Of a DNA stretch of 52,094 nt, positions 44,884-52,094 are shown one piece after another. Numbering within the stretch: the first letter of the stretch is position 1; each line of letters opens with the position of its first letter. The stretch is from NCBI GenBank assembly GCA_014382375.1, contig JACNJU010000110.1:1-52094 (forward strand), written 5' to 3'. Made by a program: the position numbers and the translations under genes. Below the pieces are notes generated by a model. It did not search any database. It saw nothing but the letters and a program-made list of their open reading frames with translations, and was not told the DNA's origin. The DNA is from Rhodospirillaceae bacterium (GTDB taxonomy: Bacteria; Pseudomonadota; Alphaproteobacteria; Rhodospirillales; JABHCV01).

Positions 44884-44942
44884 GGCCCGCCATAGTATAA
44901 ATAAGCCCTTTCTTTCAATCGTTTGCCCGCCAAGACAAATAA

Positions 44943-46703
44943 ATGCATAGTAGCGCCATGGAAAAAACGACAGTCCAGTCGAGCGCTATCGGTACCTATG
45001 AAGAAAGAATTTCCGGCCATCTGGAATTGCTTTCTACCATGGGGCAAGACTTTGCCACCTCGCTCGATATTGACGAAACCCTGCGCCAGGGGTTGGCGCG
45101 GATCACCGATTATGTTGGTGCCGAAGGTGGCGCACTTTTCCTGCTGGATGAAAAAGGCGAAAAACTGACCTGCACGGCGTGTGTCGGGGAAACGGAAATC
45201 ACCGGTCTGACCCTGAACAGCGACGAAGGCATCGTCGGGCGCTGTGTTCAGCTTGATGTCGGGGAAATTGTCCGTGATGTTTCTACCGATCCCAATTTTC
45301 AAAATTCAGTAGACGCCCAAACCGGCTATACCACCCGTTCCATTTTGTGCGCCCCGATGAGCGTCAAGGAAGAGCGTATAGGGGCCATTGAACTGGTCAA
45401 TAAACGCACCGGTGACGGCCTGTTTGACGAACATGATTTGCACCTGCTGCGTTCGCTGAGTTCATCGGCGGCGCTGGCGACCAAGAATGCCCGCATGGCC
45501 GAAGCCCTGGTCGAGCAGGAAAGGGTACGCCGGGAACTTGAACTGGCGGCGGAAATTCAGCGCGGACTGCTTCCCGATGCGGGCGATGACAGTTTTCCCA
45601 TACACGGGGTTAACTGTCCTGCGCGGACTGTTTCGGGTGATTTTTATGATTTTTTTCCGCTCGATGACGGGCGTATCTGCTTCAACCTGGGCGACGTGTC
45701 GGGCAAGGGCATGAACGCCGCATTGCTGATGGCCAAGACGGCCAGCCTGTTCCGTTGCCTTGGTAAAACCATTCATCAGCCGGGGCGCTTGCTATCGATG
45801 ATCAATGACGAAATCTGCGAGACCGTGACCCGCGGCATGTTTGTCACCATGGCTGGTGGAATCTATGATCCGAAAACCGGTATCGTCAGACTGGCCAACG
45901 CCGGCCATGAACCGCCCCTGTTTTATGCCGGTGATGGATCCTTTAAAGCCATTCCGGCGGAAGCGCCGCCGCTGGGAATTTCACCGTTGTTGACGGGCGA
46001 TGACGGAATTCCGGAAATCGAATTCAATCTGGATGGCGGAACCCTGTACATCTTTACCGATGGCGTCACCGAAGGATATCTGGAAGATGGCAGCGAGCTT
46101 GAGTCCGAAGGCCTGATGAAAATTCTCGTTGATAAGGCAGCCGACCCGGTCATGGCCCGGTTGCAGACAGTGATTGACTGCATTCACAGGAAAAATGTCG
46201 CCTTGCGTGATGATCTGACCCTGCTGGCCATTGATGATGGCCTTAATAAAGCCGAACGGCCTGAACAGACGGACGATAGGGAAACAATGGCAACTGAAAA
46301 TATATTCCATGTCAATTTCCCGTCCCAGCCTGACCGCCTGAAACTGGTGCGCAGCGCCGTCTTTGATACGGCGAAGATGTGCGGATGTTCTGAAACTGTC
46401 GCCCGCGACATCGTCATTGCCGTTGATGAGGCATGTCAGAATGTTATTCGTCATGCCTATAAGGGCTCACCCGATGGTAAAATCATTCTTGATATCAGCC
46501 GCGATGGCGATAGCATTGTCCTGTCCCTCAGGGATTTTGCCGATCCGGTGGACGTTGACAGGGTCAAACCCCGCGAGCTCGATGATATAAGGCCGGGCGG
46601 CCTGGGAACCCATTTCATTCGTGAAATCATGGATGAAGTTGATTTTTTGACTCCGCCGGAAGACGATGGAAATATACTGAGAATGGTGAAACGAATTGAG
46701 TAA
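44943..46703 (+). CDS. GAF-SpoIIE phosphatase fused to an RsbW-like HATPase
   Basis: A 586-residue cytoplasmic regulator with three parts: GAF domain (about 35-180), a linker helix (180-205), a PP2C-type SpoIIE/RsbU phosphatase (about 205-435, with SGDFYDFFPLDDG, GDVSGKGMNAALLM and FTDGVTEGY, the metal ligands), and a C-terminal RsbW/SpoIIAB-type HATPase (about 455-586, N-box DEACQNVIRHAY at 495-506 and GGLGTHFIREIMDEVD). It thus carries both a likely phosphatase and kinase for STAS proteins in one chain. The next gene is a STAS protein and then MlaE-F-D. An ATG with AGGGA upstream begins the HATPase (46287). I started at the ATG at 44943; the ATG at 44958 (MEKTT) is an alternative. Confidence 0.86.
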   Translation: MHSSAMEKTTVQSSAIGTYEERISGHLELLSTMGQDFATSLDIDETLRQGLARITDYVGAEGGALFLLDEKGEKLTCTACVGETEITGLTLNSDEGIVGRCVQLDVGEIVRDVSTDPNFQNSVDAQTGYTTRSILCAPMSVKEERIGAIELVNKRTGDGLFDEHDLHLLRSLSSSAALATKNARMAEALVEQERVRRELELAAEIQRGLLPDAGDDSFPIHGVNCPARTVSGDFYDFFPLDDGRICFNLGDVSGKGMNAALLMAKTASLFRCLGKTIHQPGRLLSMINDEICETVTRGMFVTMAGGIYDPKTGIVRLANAGHEPPLFYAGDGSFKAIPAEAPPLGISPLLTGDDGIPEIEFNLDGGTLYIFTDGVTEGYLEDGSELESEGLMKILVDKAADPVMARLQTVIDCIHRKNVALRDDLTLLAIDDGLNKAERPEQTDDRETMATENIFHVNFPSQPDRLKLVRSAVFDTAKMCGCSETVARDIVIAVDEACQNVIRHAYKGSPDGKIILDISRDGDSIVLSLRDFADPVDVDRVKPRELDDIRPGGLGTHFIREIMDEVDFLTPPEDDGNILRMVKRIE

Positions 46704-46720
46704 CGAATTGGGTAACCAAC

Positions 46721-47050
46721 ATGGAACATGAAATAACCGAACAAGATGGCGCCCTTATTGTCGGTTTTTCAGGCGATGTGGATTTACAATCCTCACCTGA
46801 TGCCCGAAAAATTCTGCTCGAATGCGTGGCCCGAAAAATGCCGGTGCTGGTTGATTTATCAAAGGTCAATTATATCGATAGTTCGGGCATTGCCTCGCTG
46901 GTTGAATCCCTGCAAACGGCCCGAAAGGCTGGTGGTAGTTTGTTGCTGGTGTCGGTTAGCGAGGCGGCGCTCAGGGTGCTTGAACTGGCCCGCCTGGACA
47001 AGGTCTTTACGATCTGCGGTACAATTGATGAAGGGCTGGCTAGTCTTTAG
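46721..47050 (+). CDS. STAS-domain protein (anti-anti-sigma/MlaB-like)
   Basis: A 109-residue single STAS domain. The phosphorylation motif YIDSSGIASL is present with Ser54 (and Ser55), at the site that RsbW-type kinases modify in RsbV and SpoIIAA; in E. coli MlaB the comparable threonine is needed to bind MlaF. The gene follows the phosphatase/kinase fusion by 17 bases and precedes mlaE by three. It may serve as the partner-switch substrate, as MlaB, or both. Type of function is inferred. Confidence 0.82.
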   Translation: MEHEITEQDGALIVGFSGDVDLQSSPDARKILLECVARKMPVLVDLSKVNYIDSSGIASLVESLQTARKAGGSLLLVSVSEAALRVLELARLDKVFTICGTIDEGLASL

Positions 47051-47053
47051 ATT

Positions 47054-47869
47054 ATGAGCTTGAAGAGCACCAAAGAAGGAGCACTTGGGTATACCGAGAG
47101 AATCGGTCGTCAGACCGTTGCCGGCGTCGAGGAAATTGGTAACGGCGGCTTTTTGTTGCTTGAAAGCATCTACTGGCTGTTTATCGGTCCGCGCCTTAAA
47201 CAGCCGGTGCGTTTCGGCGCTGTGGTTATGCAGATGATGGAAATCGGTATCAAGGCAATCCCCCTGATCACCATGATGGCCGGAACCATCGGTGCCATGA
47301 TGGCCATGCAGAGCATTTACATGTTGCGCATCTTCGGGGCCGAATCACAGGTGACCTACGGTGTCGCCTTTTCTGTGGTCCGTGAATTCGCACCGCTGAT
47401 CACCGGTATCCTGGTCGCTGGCCGCTCCGGTTCCGCCTTGGCGGCCAGGCTTGGGACGATGAAAATATCCCAGGAAATTGACGCCCTGAAAGTGATGGGT
47501 ATCAACCCGGTGCGCTTTCTGGTCGTCCCCGCCCTGCTGGGCATGATCGTTATGGTGCCGGCGTTGACCATCCTCAACATGATCGTCGGCATGTTGTGCG
47601 CCGGGCTTTATATCAATGCGGACCTGGGCATTTCCCTGGCCGCCTATTTTGATCAGGTGATTGATATTCTTGCCGTCGGCGATGTTATGCACGGGGTTGG
47701 CAAAAGCGTCCTGTTTGCCGTGCTGATTGCCCTTATTGGCGTGATCAACGGGGCCTCGGTCACCGGCGGTGCGGAAGGCGTCGGCAAGGTGACGACGCGG
47801 GCGGTTGTTCAGGCCATATCGGCAATCATCATTACCGATATGCTGTTCGCTTTCATGGCGACGAGGTAA
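47054..47869 (+). CDS. mlaE: MlaE-type ABC permease
   Basis: Inner-membrane permease (271 residues) of an MCE lipid transporter. The DUF140 pattern is clear: an amphipathic start, then hydrophobic helices with MAGTIGAMMAMQSIYMLRIF, and the conserved coupling region GRSGSALAARLGTMKISQEIDALKVMG in two pieces. It lies in the STAS-mlaE-mlaF-mlaD run, and the MlaF stretch begins three bases after its stop. Confidence 0.93.
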   Translation: MSLKSTKEGALGYTERIGRQTVAGVEEIGNGGFLLLESIYWLFIGPRLKQPVRFGAVVMQMMEIGIKAIPLITMMAGTIGAMMAMQSIYMLRIFGAESQVTYGVAFSVVREFAPLITGILVAGRSGSALAARLGTMKISQEIDALKVMGINPVRFLVVPALLGMIVMVPALTILNMIVGMLCAGLYINADLGISLAAYFDQVIDILAVGDVMHGVGKSVLFAVLIALIGVINGASVTGGAEGVGKVTTRAVVQAISAIIITDMLFAFMATR

Positions 47870-47872
47870 ACG

Positions 47873-48697
47873 ATGAACACAGAACCCAACACCGTTATCG
47901 AAGTTGAAGACCTGGTCACCCATTATGGGACCCGGAAGATTCTCGACGGCGTTTCCATGAACGTCGCCGAAGGCGAAATCATGGTCATCATGGGTGGCAG
48001 TGGTTCGGGTAAAAGCACCTTACTCAGATTCCTGATGGCCCTTGAAAAGCAGACATCGGGGACGATCCGCTTGCTCGGTCAGGATATTGGCTCGGCCACC
48101 CAGCAGCAGATGTTTGACCTGCGCAAGAAGATTGGCGTCGCCTTTCAGGGTGGCGCCCTGTTCAGTTCGATGACGGTTGGCGAGAACATCATGCTGCCGC
48201 TTTTCGAACATGCCAAACTTGACATGATGACCATGGAAATCATGGCCCGTATGAAGCTGGAAGTCGTCGATCTGGCTGGCTTTGAAGACCTGATGCCGGC
48301 CGAACTGTCTGGCGGCATGATCAAGCGCGCCGCCTTTGCCCGCGCTGTCATCATGGATCCAAAGCTGCTGTTTTGTGACGAACCTTCGGCAGGGCTGGAC
48401 CCGGTTGTTGCCTCGGCCCTTGACGATCTGATCCTGAAGCTTCGCGACGCCTTGCAAATGACCGTCGTCGTGGTCACCCATGAACTGGAAAGCGTTTTTA
48501 AAATTGCCGACAGGGTGACGGTGCTTGATCGCGGTCGCATTCTTTTTATTGGTACGGTCGACGAACTGCGCAACAATAAGAGCGAGCGCATTCAAAATCT
48601 TCTCAACCGCCGTCCCGAAGATGAAATCATTGATCCGGACGAGTATCTGCGTCGACTTACCGGAGAAGAAGAAACAGGGGGAGACGCGACTTTATGA
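47873..48697 (+). CDS. mlaF: MlaF-type ABC ATPase
   Basis: ATP-binding subunit (274 residues). Walker A GGSGSGKSTLL (about 41-51), Q-loop region VAFQGGALFSSMTVGENIMLPL, signature LSGGMIKRAAFARA and Walker B LLFCDEPSAGLDPV are intact. The C-terminal extension after the last strand (about 240-274) resembles the segment that other MlaF proteins use to dimerise. Overlaps mlaD by four bases (ATGA). Confidence 0.94.
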   Translation: MNTEPNTVIEVEDLVTHYGTRKILDGVSMNVAEGEIMVIMGGSGSGKSTLLRFLMALEKQTSGTIRLLGQDIGSATQQQMFDLRKKIGVAFQGGALFSSMTVGENIMLPLFEHAKLDMMTMEIMARMKLEVVDLAGFEDLMPAELSGGMIKRAAFARAVIMDPKLLFCDEPSAGLDPVVASALDDLILKLRDALQMTVVVVTHELESVFKIADRVTVLDRGRILFIGTVDELRNNKSERIQNLLNRRPEDEIIDPDEYLRRLTGEEETGGDATL

Positions 48698-49692
48698 GAA
48701 ATAACAAACTGAATTATGTGATCGTCGGCAGCTTCGTTCTGGCAATGGTTTTTGGGCTGATTTTCTCGATCGCCATGTTGACCGGGCGAACCGGCGCGAC
48801 CGATAATTATTTCGCCGTTTACCGTAATGTCACCGGCGTCAAGTTTGGCACCCAGGTCCTGTATGAAGGCTTTCCCATTGGCCAGGTCGAGGAAGTCACC
48901 CCGGTCGCCGAAGGCTCGAAAATGAGCTTCCGCGTTGACTTTTCCGTCGTTGAAGGCTGGCGCATTCCCGAAGACAGCGTCGCCAAAATTGCCGCCCCCG
49001 GCTTGCTTTCGGCCATCACCCTGAGTCTGAACGCCGGCAGTAGCGAGAAGGTGCTGGAACCGTCATCCCAGGTTGTCGGTGAGGAAGCGGCCAATGTTTT
49101 CGCCGTCGTTTCATCCGTCGCCGATCAAATCAGCATGCTCGCTGAAAAGGATATTCGGCCGCTGCTCAATAACCTCAATCCGCTGCTTGAATCGATCACC
49201 AAAACCTCAGACAACTTCGGGGAAATTCTGGCCGGCGATGGCAGCATTCTGGTATCGGATCTGGTCGATCTGACCGGGGATTTAGGCACCCGCATCCCCA
49301 GAATAGCCGATGACATTAAACAGATTACCGCTCGTATCAATCAGAGCTCCAAGGAGTTGAGCACGCTGCTGACCGAGAAGAATCGCAAACAGATCGAAAG
49401 TCTGATTGAAAACATGGATACGGCGGCCGCTAACTTCACCGATTTGTCGGGCAATCTTGACAGCCTGATCAAGGATCTCAACAGCGTCGTTACCGACAAC
49501 AAATCCAATATCGACGCGTCCGTCATTGATGTCCGTTACGTTACCGGCGCATTGGCCCGTCATATCGATGCCCTCAATCAGAACATGGAGGCGACCTCGC
49601 GCAACATGTACGAATTCAGTCGTCAGATCAGGCTTAATCCGGGATTGTTGCTTGGCGGCACACCGCCGCGTGATGAAGCGAAACCCAATTAA
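48694..49692 (+). CDS. mlaD: MlaD-type MCE protein
   Basis: Periplasmic, inner-membrane anchored substrate-binding ring protein (332 residues). One N-terminal transmembrane helix (YVIVGSFVLAMVFGLIFSIA), the MCE domain (about 37-115; YRNVTGVKFGTQVLYEGFPI), then a long helical, coiled-coil-like C-terminal part rich in Asn, Ser and Leu (about 140-310). The tail after 300 is Pro/Gly-rich. The helix-rich extension could bridge the periplasm as in PqiB-like proteins, which is inference. Confidence 0.92.
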   Translation: MRNNKLNYVIVGSFVLAMVFGLIFSIAMLTGRTGATDNYFAVYRNVTGVKFGTQVLYEGFPIGQVEEVTPVAEGSKMSFRVDFSVVEGWRIPEDSVAKIAAPGLLSAITLSLNAGSSEKVLEPSSQVVGEEAANVFAVVSSVADQISMLAEKDIRPLLNNLNPLLESITKTSDNFGEILAGDGSILVSDLVDLTGDLGTRIPRIADDIKQITARINQSSKELSTLLTEKNRKQIESLIENMDTAAANFTDLSGNLDSLIKDLNSVVTDNKSNIDASVIDVRYVTGALARHIDALNQNMEATSRNMYEFSRQIRLNPGLLLGGTPPRDEAKPN

Positions 49693-49707
49693 AAAGGTAT
49701 TGGCAGG

Positions 49708-50304
49708 ATGAAAAAAATCTTTAAAAGTCTGGCCCTGCTTTCGGTTCTCACACTGGCCGCTTGCGCCCAGCCCGAACTGCCCAAGGATCACTATTACCGC
49801 TTGCAGGTCCAGGCCCCGGAAAACAACAAGGGCGCGACCTTGTTCAAAGGCACCATCGAGGTCGAGCGTTTCCTGGCCGATGGCCTGACCGCCGGTCGGC
49901 CCATCGTTTATTCCGAAGCCGGCAGCGAACATCAGTTGCTGGAATATCATTACCATTTCTGGACCGAGCCGCCGGTGGTCATGTTGCGTGATCAGATGAT
50001 TGATTTTCTGCGTGCCGCCAGGGTTTCCGAGATGATCGTCTCGCCCGAAATGCGCAGCCGTCCTGACTATCGCCTGACCGCCAAGATCAAACGTCTGGAA
50101 AAAATCGTCGGGCCGAAACCCAGCGCCATTGCCGAATTGCAATTGGGGCTTCAGGACGAGCAAAGCGGCGAGATCATCCACCTTGCCAACTACCGGGTTG
50201 AAGTCGGTGCCCAGTCAGATTCCGTCGGTGACGCGGTCATCGCCATGAACAAGGCGCTAACGGAAATCTACACCCGCTTTGTCGCCAGCCTGGGCAAGCT
50301 GTAG
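49708..50304 (+). CDS. ABC-type transport auxiliary lipoprotein (PqiC-like)
   Basis: A 198-residue lipoprotein. The signal ends in the lipobox LTLAACAQ (Cys19) and the mature part fits the ABC-type transport auxiliary family (DUF330) with YYRLQVQAP, IEVERFLADGLTAGRPIVYS and FLRAARVSEMIVS. In PqiABC-type systems such lipoproteins sit at the outer membrane and receive lipids. It is the last gene of the transporter run, 15 bases after mlaD. Confidence 0.88.
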   Translation: MKKIFKSLALLSVLTLAACAQPELPKDHYYRLQVQAPENNKGATLFKGTIEVERFLADGLTAGRPIVYSEAGSEHQLLEYHYHFWTEPPVVMLRDQMIDFLRAARVSEMIVSPEMRSRPDYRLTAKIKRLEKIVGPKPSAIAELQLGLQDEQSGEIIHLANYRVEVGAQSDSVGDAVIAMNKALTEIYTRFVASLGKL

Positions 50305-50440
50305 GGGCCAACTCACGTCACGAAGCAAAGCAAGTATGTGCTTTCAGGCGGTAAATGGGCTTAACTTATTAGGAAAGGTTCAGTCCGATTTTGAGCCCGG
50401 AAAGGGCCTACGAACAAGAATGGGCTGAACATAAATATTG

Positions 50441-52027
50441 TCAGTCTGGCAGGCCAGCCGTTTTTAATTCCGATAACAGGGAATTCAGGAAGTCAGCGTT
50501 TTTATATGGTTGCCTTTTGGCGAACTCGGATAATGAAAACGCAGGGTCGATTAAGTTAATTTCATTCGCTTGATTGGTTGCCAAGTCTAATTTTTTCATC
50601 TTTACGTAAACGCTTGCCAACAACAATCTTGAAATCAAATCGTTGGCGTTCCTGCCAGATGCATCTTCCGCAGCTGTTATGGCGTCGTTGAGGTTTCCAA
50701 TACTTCGACAGGTGGCAGCGAGTATATTCTTGAATAAGGGTGGATGGATAGGGGAATAGCGGATTGCCAACTCGATATGGTGAAGAGCCTTCTCGTGTTC
50801 TCCGCAATAGTGCAAAACATTTGCGTAGAAACCATTGGCATGGGTGCAATTAGGACGATTGGCAATTGCCGCCCGTCCAGCCGCCAAAGCGTCGTCGAAG
50901 CGGCGCTCTAAAAGGTACACATGGCTGAGGACAGTATGGGCTTGTCCGTCCGCATCATCCATCGCCGATGCACGTTCCGCCCAGACCCTCGCCGACTTCA
51001 TTGCCTCGTCCGGATTATCTGTCCAACCTCGCTGAAAGTCATACCAATGGGTTAGGGCTACCCATGTTGGGCCGAGGGATAATTCAGGATGAACTTTCGT
51101 AACTTTTTCAAAATAGCGACGGGCATAAGCTAAAGCCTCGCCATTCATCTTGAAAAACTCATTGATGCCCCTGTAAAAATTCTCCAGCGACTTCAAATCA
51201 ACGAGCGTTTTGTGCCAGACCCTGGCAGGCTCACCCGTGACAAGTTTTACGTTGATCGCCATTAGTACCTTGGCCGTAATTTCGTCCAGTAACTGAAACG
51301 TATCCTCGGCAGTGCGATCATATTGATCAGACCATAGGATGTGACCGGACTGGCAATCAGTAAGTTGTGTTGAAATGCGAACTTGATCGCCGACGCGGCG
51401 TACACTGCCTTCGAGAACGTAGCGGACACCCATTTCACGAGTGGCGTCTTGTGGAGAATGATCGCCAACGGCATTCGCGCTTCCTGCCGCAATAAGAAAA
51501 ACGCCCGAAACCTTTACCAGAGCGTTTTGTATGTCAATGCGAAGGCCATCAGCCAGATAACCTTGTTGCGGATCATCGCTAAGGTTCTGGAACGGCATGA
51601 TGATAATTGAAGGTCTATCTGGCAGCGGAAGCTTTGCGTCAGTAATTCCGCTGCGGGGGTTGTGCAAACTTTGCTCCGTTTCATCGCTCCCCTGTACATA
51701 TGTTTCAGGCATGAAACGAAAGCCGCGTCGCTGAACTGTTTTGATCAGGCGTTGACTTTTGCCATCATCGCCAAGTGCCTTACGTGCTGCATTTATGCGT
51801 GTGGAAATTGACCCATCAGATACGATGCGACCGCCCCAGACGCCCTGAATAATCTCGTCGCGTGACACAACCCGCCCGGCATTCTCAGCCAGTAAACGGA
51901 TAAGATCGAAAACTTGCGGCTCCAATTGAATGATCTCGGTTCCACAGCGCAGTTCGGCAGTGTCGATGTCCATGGTGAATTCATCAAATTGAATAAGCGC
52001 GGGTTGGGGGGCCAAAACGAACCTCAT
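50441..52027 (-). CDS. Winged-helix regulator with TolB-like and TPR domains
   Basis: A 528-residue protein. An OmpR/CadC-type DNA-binding domain lies at about residues 12-110 (VFDLIRLLAENAGRVVSRDE, VWGGRIVSDGSISTRINAAR, TVQRRGFRFM), followed by a TolB-N-like segment with PSIIIMPFQNLSDD and YVLEGSVRRVGDQVRISTQL (about 140-240), then TPR-like repeats (about 275-520). It has no obvious transmembrane helix, so unlike CadC it is probably soluble. The trigger is unknown. It is convergent with the Mla run. Confidence 0.86.
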   Translation of the reverse strand: MRFVLAPQPALIQFDEFTMDIDTAELRCGTEIIQLEPQVFDLIRLLAENAGRVVSRDEIIQGVWGGRIVSDGSISTRINAARKALGDDGKSQRLIKTVQRRGFRFMPETYVQGSDETEQSLHNPRSGITDAKLPLPDRPSIIIMPFQNLSDDPQQGYLADGLRIDIQNALVKVSGVFLIAAGSANAVGDHSPQDATREMGVRYVLEGSVRRVGDQVRISTQLTDCQSGHILWSDQYDRTAEDTFQLLDEITAKVLMAINVKLVTGEPARVWHKTLVDLKSLENFYRGINEFFKMNGEALAYARRYFEKVTKVHPELSLGPTWVALTHWYDFQRGWTDNPDEAMKSARVWAERASAMDDADGQAHTVLSHVYLLERRFDDALAAGRAAIANRPNCTHANGFYANVLHYCGEHEKALHHIELAIRYSPIHPPLFKNILAATCRSIGNLNDAITAAEDASGRNANDLISRLLLASVYVKMKKLDLATNQANEINLIDPAFSLSEFAKRQPYKNADFLNSLLSELKTAGLPD

Positions 52028-52094
52028 TATGAAAAAAGAGCTTTAACAAAATATAGGGCTTCTTAATGAAATCATAAGGCAATCTTTAAGCGTC

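Noticed and set aside
44874-44890. GCGGG/CCCGC inverted repeat at the phaC stop
   Set aside because: Short stem with no T run; not a convincing terminator.
50391-50573. 60-residue plus-strand frame after the lipoprotein
   Set aside because: It runs into the end of the regulator gene on the other strand, has no clear ribosome-binding site or domain and is probably noise.
1-52094. tRNA, rRNA, CRISPR, insertion sequence, prophage or restriction genes
   Set aside because: I saw no cloverleaf-like, repeat-spacer, transposase or phage gene pattern on either strand; the window looks like core genome.

Overview
The window reads as a chromosomal core-genome segment of an alphaproteobacterium, most likely a free-living, flagellated, PHA-storing member of the Rhodospirillales or a close relative. 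The evidence is a set of families typical of or restricted to this class (ATP synthase zeta-type inhibitor DUF1476, DUF1178, DUF4167, FlaF beside flagellin, the NDUFAF5-type methyltransferase), bacterial purine genes in the purC-purS-purQ form, a class I PHA synthase and an NTR-type PEP phosphotransferase. I see no tRNA, rRNA, CRISPR array, insertion sequence or prophage. Nearly all DNA is coding, and the only gene-free stretch longer than 300 bases is 42529-43080.

Layout. 1-3088 (minus): NRDE protein, purC, purS, purQ, then a rhomboid protease cut by the window edge. 3226-3591: DUF1476. 3597-9610 (minus): purB, an MFS transporter, radC-like, map, sfsA, a tiny DUF3012 lipoprotein and an NDUFAF5/BioC-like methyltransferase. 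9620-15423: comF, a FAD oxidoreductase, a CGYS glutaredoxin, a nitrilase-family amidase, a methyltransferase, DUF1178, a frameshifted methyltransferase and ubiG. 15558-20157: aspartate kinase, a nitronate-monooxygenase-like enzyme, ptsP. 20323-28245: a RodZ-like protein, ispG, hisS, hemA, prfA, prmC and a DUF4167 protein, with a structured-looking gap before the last. 28242-33028: MOSC protein (minus), clpB, flagellin, flaF. 33025-36352 (minus): M23 peptidase and an SLC13-type transporter with regulatory domains. 36441-42528 (minus): a terminal-oxidase locus read as coxIII, SCO, coxB, coxA, terminator, 38-aa membrane peptide, DUF420, and a heme-copper-oxidase-like protein. 43081-44883: phaC. 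44943-50304: a GAF-phosphatase-kinase fusion, a STAS protein, mlaE, mlaF, mlaD and an auxiliary lipoprotein. 50441-52027 (minus): a winged-helix/TPR regulator.

Two regions deserve most attention. First, the phosphatase/kinase fusion and STAS protein run straight into the MlaE-F-D lipid transporter. In the Mla system a STAS protein (MlaB) binds the ATPase, so this layout suggests that retrograde or anterograde phospholipid traffic is controlled by a phosphorylation-driven partner switch. Second, the oxidase locus couples an A2-type cytochrome oxidase (YSHPAVY in place of the glutamate motif) with a second heme-copper-like subunit that keeps the heme ligands and one copper ligand but lacks the usual histidine pair. 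Smaller points of interest are a CGYS glutaredoxin, a 14-base C tract at the end of the DUF1178 gene, a neighbouring frameshift, and several regulatory structures (purC leader, clpB leader, prmC-DUF4167 gap, paired direct repeat upstream of phaC).
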